A DNA stretch of 64,000 bases from Trachelipus rathkii. Taxonomy: Eukaryota; Arthropoda; Malacostraca; Isopoda; Trachelipodidae. This document shows positions 38,744 through 50,200 of this stretch, piece by piece. Location of the stretch: the NCBI GenBank assembly GCA_015478945.1, contig JABUQX010022082.1, positions 62,001-126,000 on the forward strand, given 5' to 3'. The notes below the pieces were generated by a model. It was not told the DNA's origin and searched no databases. It saw only the letters and a program-made list of their open reading frames with translations. The position numbers and the translations under genes are program-made. How positions within the stretch are numbered: position 1 is the stretch's first letter; every line of letters begins with the position of its first letter.

Positions 38744-38953
38744 GGTAGGGGGTAGTAGTTGTAAGAAAAAATATTATTATAATAAATCTGATAAAAATTA
38801 TTAGATTAGAATTAATACGAAACGAATATTTTTAAAAAAATTAAAGAATTTAATAAATTTATTATAATAAACGATAATTTTCACCGTATAAATCGAGCGT
38901 TAAAAACCATAATATTTTATTTTACATTCGGTTACATCATCATCATCATCATT

Positions 38954-39164
38954 ATGGAGGTGCTCAAAGATCACGTAGAGAAGAAAATCGAAGATTTTTT
39001 CGTTAAAGAGGAAATACTTACCAAGAGAGAAAAAGGCACTATTAGGGTGGATATGAGTTTGATCGCTAACGAGTTCTTGGATTCAAATGATTACGAGAAG
39101 TCCATCAAAGATTTGAATCTCGAAGAAGAACGCGTAAAAAATCGTAAAATCTTTTTATCGGAAT

Positions 39165-39203
<39 letters not shown>

Positions 39204-39571
39204 GGGGTTTCGTCGTGGACGACGACGCTTCCCTAATCAGAGAAGGTATTCGAATCACTCAGAAGCAGAATCGGGTAATGTTCAACTTCTTTTCGGATAT
39301 TTTATGCTCGGTCGAAAATCCGTTTAACATTTTGAACTACCTCTTTAAAACGCTAGTTACCCTGAATCCGAAATCGTCTTTCGAATTGAAAGATCATTTC
39401 ATACCCCAGCACGTCGCCAATATCGGAGAGAATGTCGAATTTGGAAACGCGTACGCTTCATACACCGCCGCCAATTTCGAGAATCGAAATATCGCGTTTA
39501 TGTTTCATCACAGCAACGTATTTAAATTCGAATTACAGTATAGGTTGCGTATTTCAAACCGATTTTTGTAA
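38954..39571 (+). CDS. N-terminal part of a probably split gene (205 aa)
   Basis: Unrecognised. It carries a run of 12 Gln (about residues 73-84, cag repeat) and a helix-rich remainder. It overlaps the next ORF (39432-41624) by 140 bp in another frame, and that ORF has no promoter-like leader of its own. The last dozen residues here (after FKFELQY) are basic and unlike the rest, so I think one gene of ~890 codons is split near 39540. No paralogue is in the window to prove it. Confidence 0.55.
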
Positions 39572-41624
39572 AACGACGAACAATTTCAGTAAAAACGAAG
39601 ACGAAAGTGGCGCCGCGATATTCGACGACGCCCCTTCTTCATCATCATCGCCTTTCGCCCACGCTGAGGGCAAAGTTCAGAAAAAGAACGCCGCCGCCCA
39701 TTGGAACGACCACATGAACATCGCCGCGCCAATACCGACCTCCGTCGACGCTAAACGATTACGTGAAAAGACTTTGAGCAGAAAAATGGGTGGTGGTGGT
39801 AGCGTCCGCGGCGTATGCGACGATTACAACGAGAAATTCTTAGAAGATCTCAAAGAAGACTTCGACGACGACGACGAAGAAGACGACAGAAGATATACCA
39901 ATGCGAGAAAGAAATCAGATAACGATGATAATTCTTTTAATTATTGCTCGTCCAGGAACGCGAAATCCTTTTTCATTAAGCAGGCGGGCTCGAGAATCGG
40001 TAAATCCGCTCACACGATCAATTACGTTATCAACTACGACAATAGGTTATCGAATGTCAAGAAAAAAGAAATGAAGCCCGCGGTGGAAAAATTAACGAGC
40101 GATTTGAATGTCAAAAATATATTTTCAAGTAGTTTAGAAAGCGAAGGGGCGGTCGGGAACGCGATTTTAAAAGCGATAGAGAGCGAGCCGATGACCTCGA
40201 TGCCCGATTATATCGACGATAAGAGTACTGAATTCAAATTGATGAAATTACTGTGGATCGTGTTCACGTGCAGAAAAGAAAGTAACATGATATATTTACT
40301 GAATGTTTTCGTTCATTTAATTCTCGGCAAGTTTTTCTTGGACCCTTCGCGCGACAATTATCGTTTTAGCAAAAGAAAGACGGTGAAAACCATCGCCACC
40401 GTCGATCCCCGATTCACGATGAGCAAAAATATAGAAATGACGTCTCTAAAAATCAGAGCGTACTGCGGATGCGATTGCGACGAATGCGGTAGAAGGGGCC
40501 ATAAATCTCACCGAATCAGAAACGCCTCGTTAGATGGCAAACCACTAACCCTTTATACGAACGTTAGGGAATATCCGATCATCCGAAATTATCGCAACAA
40601 TTGCTTCACTAGGTCCGCGTTCCACTTTTTGTTTTGTAACCGCGTCACCTTTTCCTCCACCATTGACTCAAAGACCAATAGGGAGGTGAGGGATTTGCTC
40701 TACCTCGTCGGATACAGGGACGAGAAATGCTACAAATACAAACTGAATGAAAATGGGAAAAATCTTTTGCAAGAAGAAATGAGCGAGGATATCGGTCGCG
40801 GCGACCTTTACATCAAAAAGCCACGCGATGAGGTGATGGCGAAATTAAGCGAGTGGAAAATAAACCCCAGGGGCGGGATGAAGGGTGATTTGCGTTGCTA
40901 CGAAAAATTGAGCGGTTTCCAAAAAAAATCCAAAGAGGAAAATAAGACGTTCAGGGCCTCGACGCTGCCTTTCGCGAAAACGTTCTTTTCCAACGTCGAA
41001 AACGTTAATGACGCTCACGACATCTTCGTGAAACAAAATAGTTTAAGGATCCATAGAATTTTGAGCCGTACTTCGAATGTGGATTCGTTGAGCGGCTTCC
41101 TCGAAGGATTTTACGTTTCCATCACCAACGGAAGATCTATCGAAATTTATAGCGCAAACGCGAACGTTTTAGTAATGAATATCGAGGTGGGTTCGATGAA
41201 TGCGAAAAGCGAAGACTCCGGGTTCTATTCCGTTTCCAATTTAATGCCCGAAATGTCTTTTAACCAGAATCTAATTGCCGAGAGCGACGATGGCGACAGC
41301 GACACCGACGAAGATGGGGCCATCGGCGATGACGAGAGTGCTGCGGCGCGTGAGAAGATGACGAGAGGAAAAAGGAAGAAAGCCGGTGGAAACGGCGACG
41401 ACAATAAAAGGTATAAGAGCACTTCGGTGGGAGAAGAAGAAGAAGAAAAAGAGGTGAATGGTAACGTCAAAAGCGATAATGAAAAGGAAGAATTGAAGAG
41501 AATCGCCAAAAAAGTTGAATCCGGGATGGCAGATGTGGAAAAAGAAGAAGAAGAAGAAGAAGAAGCTTCGGATTCAAACTCGAGGGAATCTATTATTTTG
41601 AATCGAAATTTAGAAATGTTTTGA
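39432..41624 (+). CDS. Hypothetical protein, up to 730 aa (main part of split gene)
   Basis: Unrecognised. Coding character becomes convincing from about residue 38 (GCVFQTDFCKTTNNFSKNED), just after the overlap with 38954-39571. Features are acidic tracts (DFDDDDEEDD near residue 147), a cysteine cluster CGCDCDECGRRGHKSH (around residue 346) that could bind zinc, and a long disordered acidic/basic C-terminus (from about residue 620) with Glu runs encoded by gaa repeats. No membrane span. A nuclear, DNA-associated role is a guess from composition. Confidence 0.65.
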   Translation: MSNLETRTLHTPPPISRIEISRLCFITATYLNSNYSIGCVFQTDFCKTTNNFSKNEDESGAAIFDDAPSSSSSPFAHAEGKVQKKNAAAHWNDHMNIAAPIPTSVDAKRLREKTLSRKMGGGGSVRGVCDDYNEKFLEDLKEDFDDDDEEDDRRYTNARKKSDNDDNSFNYCSSRNAKSFFIKQAGSRIGKSAHTINYVINYDNRLSNVKKKEMKPAVEKLTSDLNVKNIFSSSLESEGAVGNAILKAIESEPMTSMPDYIDDKSTEFKLMKLLWIVFTCRKESNMIYLLNVFVHLILGKFFLDPSRDNYRFSKRKTVKTIATVDPRFTMSKNIEMTSLKIRAYCGCDCDECGRRGHKSHRIRNASLDGKPLTLYTNVREYPIIRNYRNNCFTRSAFHFLFCNRVTFSSTIDSKTNREVRDLLYLVGYRDEKCYKYKLNENGKNLLQEEMSEDIGRGDLYIKKPRDEVMAKLSEWKINPRGGMKGDLRCYEKLSGFQKKSKEENKTFRASTLPFAKTFFSNVENVNDAHDIFVKQNSLRIHRILSRTSNVDSLSGFLEGFYVSITNGRSIEIYSANANVLVMNIEVGSMNAKSEDSGFYSVSNLMPEMSFNQNLIAESDDGDSDTDEDGAIGDDESAAAREKMTRGKRKKAGGNGDDNKRYKSTSVGEEEEEKEVNGNVKSDNEKEELKRIAKKVESGMADVEKEEEEEEEASDSNSRESIILNRNLEMF

Positions 41625-41677
41625 TCGATTTGATGTGATTGTTGCGTTCCAATATTACGATTATCTATACACTATCG

Positions 41678-41758
<81 letters not shown>

Positions 41759-41796
41759 ATTATTATTATTATTATTATTATTGTTGTTGTTGTTGT
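41678..41796. repeat. (ATT)n microsatellite passing into (TTG)n
   Basis: About 100 bp of nearly perfect att repeats followed by five ttg units, in the convergent spacer between the split gene and P74. Confidence 0.95.
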
Positions 41797-41949
41797 CGTA
41801 ATTATTCGGTTTCATGAAAATAAACACGACTCGAATAGCAGATTTTTTTATTTTAAATTCATCCTCGCGATCGCTTATAATCCTTAACTTAATCGAATTT
41901 ATATTCGCCCGCCAGCCAGACCTAGTAGCGCGATAAATTTTTTTTTTTA

Positions 41950-44900
41950 CTATATTCTCTTCGAGATATTTTTTTTGTTGTCGGAATATCTTTTCTCCAT
42001 CTTTTCTGTAAACGGGCGTATAAATTCCGAATTAAACTGGGATACGCTTTGGTTGATTTTGATTTTTTCCATAACTCCCTTCGACTCGTTATCATCCTCG
42101 ATTTCAAAATCGAAGAGACGAGTCGCGTTGTAGAACGCGGTGTTATTAACGTCGATTTTATGGAGGGTCATCAGCAGCAATAAAAGAAAAGCGAAGAATA
42201 CGCTCAACGTCAAAAACAGGATGGTCAAAAGTGGGTAATAATAAACTTCGTCTCTTTTCGATAATTTCGCTAACAAGAGCGCGATGACGAAACTAGCGCC
42301 CGTAAGAGCGCTAGCTAAGCTCGTAGACACTTTGGATAGAGCCCGGTTTCTAGTTTCGATTTGGCTTTTCAAATGCTTTTCTTCGTAACGATCTAGGGTT
42401 AGGAATGGAATGCGCGAAGCGTTATATTTAATGACGTCGCAATAAAATAATCCCGCGCTAAATATGTCGTTAATATCTTTTTTAATTTTTATAGACACCA
42501 TTTCGTCATCAAAATCGGACGCGGTTTCCGTCGGAAATATAGGCTGACCCAAACTATTGACCGTTCTAGTCCTTAAATAGTCGTAATAGTGTTTTACGTA
42601 CATTTCGTCGTCGGTTTCGTTGAACATGGGTTTGTAGAGGTCGTCGTCGTCGTCGTCGTCGTCGTCATCGTCGTCGTCGTCGTCATCGTCGTAAGTTCTC
42701 TTTTTTTTAACCGAATTGATCGCTACCATAGTCGCGCTTCTTCTCATTTGAGCGTCTATGATGTAATCGATTATGTCTTTCGGGGAAAAGGGAGCGGTTT
42801 CGGAATCGACGAGTTTCATATTCTCCTTGAAAAAGGTTCGGTAAGAGACGATGTAGTTTTCTAAATCTTCCTTAGATCGCTTTTCGTTCAACCACTCCTG
42901 TCTAAACACGAGATCCAAAACGAGGCCGATTATGGAAACGATCATTAAAACGGCCGCGGCTACGTTGAAGGCAACCGTCGCTAAACTCGCGAGCAGCTTC
43001 AGCATCATCAAAGACGTGCGAACTGCCGTAGATATAATCATCGCTGTCAGTTTTCGACCGGCGAAACTCACCAAGCTCTTGGAAATTATCCTTCCCGCCA
43101 CTCGAGACCCGTAGCGTCCCGCTTTGACGCTTAGATTGTGAATCGTCTCCAAGGATAGTTTTTCTACTAGTTTTCTGCTCAAAGTCGCCGAACGTTTGAG
43201 CAGTACGCTCACCGCGGCGTCTGCGGCCACCCCGACGACCATATTTTGATACCACGTGAAATCTTTCTGCGTGAAAAGGGAAACCGTGTCTTTCCACATA
43301 GCTATCGCGATATTTCCGACGGGTTCTTTCCAAAACTCTTTCCACGGATCCTTCTTAGTCGGTACGTGCGCGATGGGTTTTAAATCCGTCGTGGCTTTCC
43401 CAGAGTTTGGTAATTTTATCATTTTTAAACTGTATTCGGGATAAAAATTTTCAAAATTTCTATCCGGTTCGTGAACGTTATTCAAGATAACGGCCGGCGT
43501 AGCTGGTGCTGCTGCTGCAAATGCGGATTTAGCGAAAAACGACGGCGACGGCGACGGCGACGGCGATGATTCGAAGAAAGTGAGTTCGTGGGTCGACCGG
43601 AAGGAGGCCTCGGTCTCTACGACGGCGGCGTTTGCCCTTTTACGGGTAGTGGTGTGATTTCGGTTTTTACGAAAGTAATTCACCACGAATCGTCTAAAGC
43701 GGAAAAATATATCGAGCCACACTTTAAGTTCTTCTCGCTCTTTTTCCTTCGCGTTTTTACCACTCGAACTTTTCTCGATTTCCGCTAGAAAGACTTTCTT
43801 TAGTTCCGTTTCCGTGTATCCGAAATGTTCGGCTTGCACGATCAAATTCGTTAATACGGTAAAAACCTCTCCGCAAACTCCCTCTAGAGGAAAATTATCG
43901 TCGTTCAGCGCGCTCTTCGGAACGCCTTCTTTTAATAATTTTGACGCGAAGGGAAAATGGGAAGGAATTTCGTCGACGTCGTTTTCGGCGGCGGCGGCGG
44001 CGACGAAAGGATTTTTGTTTTCCAACCAAGAAGGGACATTCACTTTCTCACGAACTTCGGGGATGTTGGATTTACCATCTCCTACATCTCCTCCTAGGCC
44101 GCGGCTACTAGCGCTGCCACCCGTAACGGTGAATCGAGGAAGACTTTCCCTCAATGCTTTCGAATCGGACCCGAGGAAAAAATTGGTAATTACTCGACCG
44201 ACGAAGAGCTCGGAGATCTTAGCACCGAGAGGGACAAAGCAATCCTTTTCCGCGCTGTCGAATTTTTGTTTGAAATAATTGCAGTACTCGTACGTGATTT
44301 CGAATCTGCTATAGGTTTCGTCGGTTATATTAAACGGAGGAACATCTCTCGTGTTGTACCCGTCGATCTTTTTCCCGGAGGCGGAGAACCTGCTTTCGGG
44401 GATAGTGGCGAATATTAAAAGTTGCTGATTAATGGCGCGGCAAAAGCTTTCTCCCTTTTTTTGAATATACAAGGTCCCTCTCGGAACGGGTTTACCGCTC
44501 TCTTTATTAATTTCCATATCTATGTCGAAACACGCCGATTGGCAAGCTTTGAAACTAACGCCGCCACTCTCTACCTTTCTTTCTACCGAATTCCAAAAAT
44601 CGCATGCTACCGACTCCCGTTGTTCCTCGTCGTCGTCGTCGTCGTCGTCAGCGACGTCTTCTTTTTTCGCCGAATATTTGTTCGGATCGTTCGGAAAACA
44701 CGAAACGGATTCGCAGTCAAGATCCTCCGGGTCGATTTCGATTTCTAAGAAACCGGTCACCGGTTGATCTTTTTCTAAATACACGCCATTCTGTATCCAC
44801 CCCTCGCGGCCGGTGTTCTTAATTCTCAGAGCTTTGAAAAAGTTAGAATTTGATATTTTCGCCAGCTTGTATTTCTCCTGTTCGGTAGCCAACTTGGCGT

Positions 44901-44958
44901 ATTTTTCGGCGTTAATGAAATCTTCGTCGGTGAATTGCGCCGAATTCATCATCGTCAT
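41950..44958 (-). CDS. pif0: P74/PIF-0-like per os infectivity factor, 1002 aa
   Basis: The N-terminus has the P74 layout: an AxxYA motif (NAEKYAKL, residues ~16-23) and CESVSCFPN (82-90), matching the family's CES-x-SC-[FY]-P. Further P74-like points are PPFN (near residue 205) and YCNYF followed by DC and a LFVGRVITNFF helix. Hydrophobic spans lie at about 665-700 and, near the C-terminus, 883-900 and 909-931. In baculoviruses P74 is an envelope protein of occlusion-derived virions that binds midgut cells and anchors the PIF entry complex. At 1002 aa it is longer than the ~650-aa baculovirus proteins because of inserts, including an Asp run near residue 785 (gac repeats) and an Ala/Ser/Pro-rich linker. 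The frame is unbroken. Confidence 0.85.
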   Translation of the reverse strand: MTMMNSAQFTDEDFINAEKYAKLATEQEKYKLAKISNSNFFKALRIKNTGREGWIQNGVYLEKDQPVTGFLEIEIDPEDLDCESVSCFPNDPNKYSAKKEDVADDDDDDDEEQRESVACDFWNSVERKVESGGVSFKACQSACFDIDMEINKESGKPVPRGTLYIQKKGESFCRAINQQLLIFATIPESRFSASGKKIDGYNTRDVPPFNITDETYSRFEITYEYCNYFKQKFDSAEKDCFVPLGAKISELFVGRVITNFFLGSDSKALRESLPRFTVTGGSASSRGLGGDVGDGKSNIPEVREKVNVPSWLENKNPFVAAAAAENDVDEIPSHFPFASKLLKEGVPKSALNDDNFPLEGVCGEVFTVLTNLIVQAEHFGYTETELKKVFLAEIEKSSSGKNAKEKEREELKVWLDIFFRFRRFVVNYFRKNRNHTTTRKRANAAVVETEASFRSTHELTFFESSPSPSPSPSFFAKSAFAAAAPATPAVILNNVHEPDRNFENFYPEYSLKMIKLPNSGKATTDLKPIAHVPTKKDPWKEFWKEPVGNIAIAMWKDTVSLFTQKDFTWYQNMVVGVAADAAVSVLLKRSATLSRKLVEKLSLETIHNLSVKAGRYGSRVAGRIISKSLVSFAGRKLTAMIISTAVRTSLMMLKLLASLATVAFNVAAAVLMIVSIIGLVLDLVFRQEWLNEKRSKEDLENYIVSYRTFFKENMKLVDSETAPFSPKDIIDYIIDAQMRRSATMVAINSVKKKRTYDDDDDDDDDDDDDDDDDLYKPMFNETDDEMYVKHYYDYLRTRTVNSLGQPIFPTETASDFDDEMVSIKIKKDINDIFSAGLFYCDVIKYNASRIPFLTLDRYEEKHLKSQIETRNRALSKVSTSLASALTGASFVIALLLAKLSKRDEVYYYPLLTILFLTLSVFFAFLLLLLMTLHKIDVNNTAFYNATRLFDFEIEDDNESKGVMEKIKINQSVSQFNSEFIRPFTEKMEKRYSDNKKNISKRI

Positions 44959-45298
44959 CCGTCGGCGTTTGTTCTTTTAAATTCGCGTATTTTAAATTTG
45001 ATTTATTTTTTTGTAAATTATTTTCGAATCAAACGGAGTTAAATAAATTTTCTCTACATTTTTATATTATCTATAATAATTTATTTGGATCAAAATAATT
45101 ACGTTTTTTAATAATTTAAACGGACAATAATTAGTATCGGTAATAAATATATTATTGGAATCTTCATTTTGAAAAATTATCTTTTCCCACGATAATTAAT
45201 TAAATTTAATCGAAGCCAATTTACTTCTCCCCTCACGACAATTCTACCTAAATTATTAATTCAAGAGACTGACTGATCGATTAAATCTCACTCGCGCC
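44959..45298. promoter_or_regulatory. Divergent AT-rich promoter region
   Basis: Spacer between P74 (minus) and the small membrane protein at 45299 (plus). Very AT-rich with no repeat. I see no further gene. Confidence 0.35.
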
Positions 45299-45514
45299 AT
45301 GAACGATGAAAAAGAACCATCGATGCCTATGCCGGGCAAACAGTATTTTCCAATAATTGGATTCCACGGTATAAACTTCTTTATTCTCGTTATAGTGTTC
45401 CTAATGGTGGTCGTGGTGGTTAGGAATACTTCAGCTTCTTCTTCTTCTTCTTCTACGACAAATGGTTTAAAAGGTTTGGTAAATTTCGCTTCTAAAGAGA
45501 AAACGAACGGTTAA
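45299..45514 (+). CDS. Small membrane protein, 71 aa
   Basis: One membrane span at about residues 18-41 (FPIIGFHGINFFILVIVFLMVVVV), a short polar N-terminus and a Ser/Thr-rich C-terminal tail with a Ser run. It is divergent from P74 and only 4 bp upstream of the next ORF, which suggests shared transcription. Single-span small proteins beside P74 fit a virion envelope role, but no family was recognised. Confidence 0.6.
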   Translation: MNDEKEPSMPMPGKQYFPIIGFHGINFFILVIVFLMVVVVVRNTSASSSSSSTTNGLKGLVNFASKEKTNG

Positions 45515-45518
45515 ATAA

Positions 45519-46229
45519 ATGGCTAAAATTAAAATCGACACGATTCGCGTAAAGTGTTCGCGTGGCGGAAAAAACGACCAAAAAAAATGTATAGCGAACA
45601 GTAGCGGTATTTTTTCAAACTATTTCAAAACCAAGTGTAGTCGCAGCGACGGTAATCGAACCCATAAGAATTTCGTTATCATTATTTTACCGCTCTCGTT
45701 TTCGAAAACTAGCAAAAGAAGAGCTATATATAATTTTCTCGCACCCTTGGTCAACAATTTCAATTTTAAAGATATTGCCGATTGTTCGTGTTCCAGAAAA
45801 ACGTTTTTCGAGTGTTCTTCTTGCGTTAAAAGCAAAATCCATTTTAAAAGACTTTTCGTCGAAACGTTGCTTCGACGAATATCGCTGAATTATAATCGAC
45901 ATTTCGAAAATTACGAAATATGTAGCAATATAACGCTATTATTATGCAATACCGATAAAAATCTCGCCGAAATCTCGAGCAAGTTAAAAACCTTTTTCTA
46001 CGGTAAAGAAAATTTCGCCGAAAAACGTTGGCCGCGAGAGACGAGACGCTGTAAGCTGTGTTGCTCGAAAAAGGGGAACGGCGAGTGCGCATTTTATAGC
46101 TATACTTTCGTTATCGCGCACGAAAAACATTCCGGAAAAGAAGATCTTTTGAAGCGTATTATATATTTGGCGGACGTTTCGATTTCCTCATCGGGAAATA
46201 CAAAAATATTAAATGTTATTATACAATGA
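45519..46229 (+). CDS. Cysteine-rich hypothetical protein, 236 aa
   Basis: Unrecognised. It has about 18 cysteines, clustered as CSCSRKTFFECSSC (about residues 88-101) and CKLCCSKKGNGEC (about 177-189), spacing typical of zinc-binding knuckles. The protein is basic and mostly soluble. It starts 4 bp after the stop of the 71-aa membrane protein. A nucleic-acid-binding role is possible. Confidence 0.6.
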   Translation: MAKIKIDTIRVKCSRGGKNDQKKCIANSSGIFSNYFKTKCSRSDGNRTHKNFVIIILPLSFSKTSKRRAIYNFLAPLVNNFNFKDIADCSCSRKTFFECSSCVKSKIHFKRLFVETLLRRISLNYNRHFENYEICSNITLLLCNTDKNLAEISSKLKTFFYGKENFAEKRWPRETRRCKLCCSKKGNGECAFYSYTFVIAHEKHSGKEDLLKRIIYLADVSISSSGNTKILNVIIQ

Positions 46230-46351
46230 GCCGATTAATCGATAATAAATATTTTTTCTGAATCCTTTAATTTTATTTCTTTTATATTCCTTCCTTAAAA
46301 ATTATCTTTTTTTATTATTATATTTCTCTCGCCAAAAAATACGATACAAAT

Positions 46352-46693
46352 ATGATCGATGGTTTTGAGAGAAACCATTTCGTTAAAATACAGACGGAAC
46401 AGTCGATTTTTAAAAGCTTGTTACTCGTGACTGGTTTCTACTTTTTAATAGCTGTGTTCATAAAACTAATTTCGGGTTTGTTCATCAAAGACGAACACGA
46501 TTCCTGGGCTACCATAAAAGATAAAATAAGCCCGCAAAACATCAAACATTTGCAAAGTTTAAAGTTTAACGACAAAATAAAACTATTATTTTTTTCATCA
46601 ACCGACGAAAAACTTATCGGCGTTCAAAATGATAGTAGTGGCAGTAGTAGTAGCAGTAGTAGCAAACCTACAGAGGGAGAAAATAAAAAATAA
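46352..46693 (+). CDS. Small membrane protein, 113 aa
   Basis: One membrane span at about residues 21-41 (KSLLLVTGFYFLIAVFIKLIS), followed by a polar domain and a Ser run near residue 96-104 encoded by agt/agc repeats. It is the third co-directional small gene after 45299 and 45519. No family recognised. Confidence 0.55.
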   Translation: MIDGFERNHFVKIQTEQSIFKSLLLVTGFYFLIAVFIKLISGLFIKDEHDSWATIKDKISPQNIKHLQSLKFNDKIKLLFFSSTDEKLIGVQNDSSGSSSSSSSKPTEGENKK

Positions 46694-47004
46694 ACACGAT
46701 AAATTGGATAAAAATTTATTTAAAAAAATAGAATTGACACGACATATTCAAAAACATCGTCACGATCACCAGTCAATTCGTCCGACGCTTTTATTAGTTT
46801 AAACTAGAGTTCCTAAAAGCTATCACCGAGAAGAAACTTTTTTCAAAAGCTTCATTCAACCAGCCACTCCGTTCCGTTGGTGACCCGCCGGTTAATAAAT
46901 CGTCACCTCTTATAATAATAAAATAATTAGTTAATTAATTAATAAAGTTTATATAAAACGTAACGCTGCTCGTTTCATTCACATAATAGATTTATATAAA
47001 ACGC

Positions 47005-47182
<178 letters not shown>

Positions 47183-47218
47183 CTGTGTGTGTTTGGTTTG
47201 GGGCGCGCGCTTCGGAAA

Positions 47219-50200
47219 TCACTTTTCCGGCCGATACCGATACAAAGCGTATCTGTACTCGTAATCGGCAAACGACGAGCCCTCTTTCGTTAATAACCTA
47301 AAAATTAGCCAATTATTCCTTATTTTCGGAGTGTCGTTTTTGTCATTAAAGCGCAATAGGGCGTTGAAAGCGGAAGTGTAGTCGTTGTACAAAAGCGCGT
47401 TTAAATTCGAAACGATTATTTTCTCGCTCCGTAGCATATCGATTAATTCGCCGTTCAATATTTTAACGTAAATTTTAAAATGATTTTCGCTATACGTATC
47501 GCCGCCGACGACTTCTCCGCACGTGATGTTGTGTTTCCTGGTCAGAAATTTTTCTTTGACGAGGATATTTTTTATAAACCACGAACAAGAGCTTTTTTGG
47601 ACGAGGAAAAATAACCTTTGAAATCTCGGCGGAGAATACATTATCATGTTTAATATTTTCGCCTGACCTGCATTTTTGACGCTCGCGCTACAGGTAGCAT
47701 CGATTTCGCGAATGATCTTTTTGCTCCACCGCGCGTACACGTTACGATTTAAATCGTCAACGAAGGGCTCGAGGAGCGCGTAGGCGACGATATCCTTCCT
47801 CCTCTTTATGAGAAAATGGGTAAAATGCAAAGTCATATAAAAATAAGCCCAGGTTGAGAATAAATTCGCGTTTTCTCGGAATAATTCGGAGCACCTATTA
47901 TCGATATACTTCTTAAGACGATTTCGTTTAAGGCCGGACGGGAAATAGAGCTCGCGATGGCCGTCTCTTCCGGGGAACGTATTATATTCGTTCCTCGGGA
48001 TTCGAAAGCCGCCCGAAAGGAAAAGGATCGAGCAGAGAATGAGCCTAAAAACTCCCAATTTGTTTACGGTTTCCTCCGAAGACGACGACGAAGACGACGA
48101 CGACGGCGAAAACGCTTTCCTCCCTCCTCGGTGATCGCTATCGTAGTCGTCGGTCTCGAAAATGTCGGTGACGACGTCGCAATAGCGATTGGAAAAGACG
48201 CCCGCTCTTTGATCACCCAGTCGTTTTTTCAAAATCGTCGAAAATCTTTCTTCGGTCGCGAACGAGTCGAGGGTGAAAATCGTGTACGTGGGCTTGGTGG
48301 ACTGGTTCGTCCGATGACTCCTACCCATATGCTGGAAAACCTTGGAAGAGCTGTAAGGAAAATCGCAAAACAAATGGAGTCTTTGGGCTTTGGATTTATT
48401 TCGGTTGCTATCGTGCAGATTTATTCCGGTACTGCCCCTATTACTCACGACGATCGATTTTATTCGAGGATCGTTATTAAAGGCGTCGATGGATTTATTG
48501 AATTTTTTATTTTCCGTGTTGGGGGCTATAAAATAACAGCCCGAATTTTTCGAATCGCGAATCTGCATGAGCGACCTGTTCGTAACTTCTTTACAAGACT
48601 TTCTTCCGAGTCCGTTGATCACGTAATCTATGAACGAGGCTGGCATACACCTCAGTAACGATTCGGGTGGGGTGAACGGAGCGAATACCCTAAGTGTTAG
48701 GTTTTTTCTATGATAAGGCGGTTCCTCGATTTTTTTATTCGACGAAGAAAGGAGCGGCGGTGCGGGAAGATTTATCGGGAGCGCGTAGGTAGATAGTTCT
48801 TCCGTGACGGACATTATCAACGAAATCGTAAGCATCGTCCTATACATATCTACGAGTTGATAGGAGGTGGCGTTAGGAAAGAACGCCGAATGGCTTCCCA
48901 CGCACTCGACGCTGCTACCAGAGGTAGCGTTTCCTTCGCTGTCGCTATCTTCTGTGGAGTAATAATTTTGACAAGCCGTGCAAAACGCGAATCGCTTTAT
49001 CTCTTCCAGCTCACGCTCCTCATCGGTCCAGCCCCGATCGGATAATTCCACTCCCTCCTCTTCCTCTTCTTCTTCTTCTTCTTCTTCTTGATCCTCCTCT
49101 CCGCATTGGTCTTCGACCCTCGATTCTTCTTCGAGATCGCCGATGGTGACGCGCAGTCGCCTCTTTTTTCTTCTCCTTCTTTCGAACAAATTAGTTATTT
49201 TTTTGCTACTATTAACTAAAGCGTTATCTCCGGTGATAGAGGTTGCGAAAATGACCTTGATATTCTTGTTCTTTTCCGCGAACGCCCGAAACAATTTGAG
49301 CATGTAAGAAACGCACCCTTTGGATTTCGAATTCAAAATTAAATTTTTATAAAACAACACTATCGCGGCTTTGAATTTCCTCCAAAGTAGATTTTTTTTA
49401 GATATTAGAAACGAACGCGCCTTTTCGAGCTCTTCACGATTTCGTCTGACCGCTCGTTCGTCTATCCCGAAAGCGCTTAGAGCGTTTCTAACCTCGACAT
49501 CGACGTAATAAACGGTATCGCCATCGGAGTCTACGAACATTTTTTTTTCGAGCTCCTCGCTATCACTTACGGCGTCGAATAAGGGTGATAGAGTCATCGA
49601 CGGTGAAGGGACGGCCGCGTCCAGCTCCTTTCCCCGGGAATCAATTTTCCACTCGTCTCGGTAGTTAGATTGCCGAATCTTGGTCAGATAATTGATGTAT
49701 CGATTACTCTCCGAAAAACACATTCGTATTCCCGGGTCCAACTTTAATTTTCTCATAAAACAACCGACCCCGCGCATGCTTATCACCCTGCTAATGTACG
49801 AGCCGTGGTGATACAGCATTTTCAAAATCGGTTCCAAAATGGTGATCGATCCCTTTGCCGAGGAACCGTTTACGTATCGGCTTAATTTTTGAAACCTACT
49901 TTTTATCCCTTCTCGATCCCCCCCCGCCGAGGCGAAGAGGAGCGCGTTCCCCACCAAGAATTCCACGCTCGATAAATTCGCATCCTCCGTGAAGGGCGTG
50001 GCGCTCGTGAGTACGCAAAACGAGTATTTTTTGTACAATTTGATGAGAAAGTCGCCGGCGTCGGCTATATTAAACCGTTTCCAGAAACACCCTGTGTTTT
50101 CATCGCTATCGAGAAATAATTTTCTCGCGAACTGAACGTAATCCATTGGGGCGGGCTTGCCAGCGATTATAGTCTTACCGTAGTACGGAGATGTGTTTCT

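Noticed and set aside
41639..41887. 82-codon isoleucine-run ORF
   Set aside because: Read-through of the (ATT)n microsatellite.
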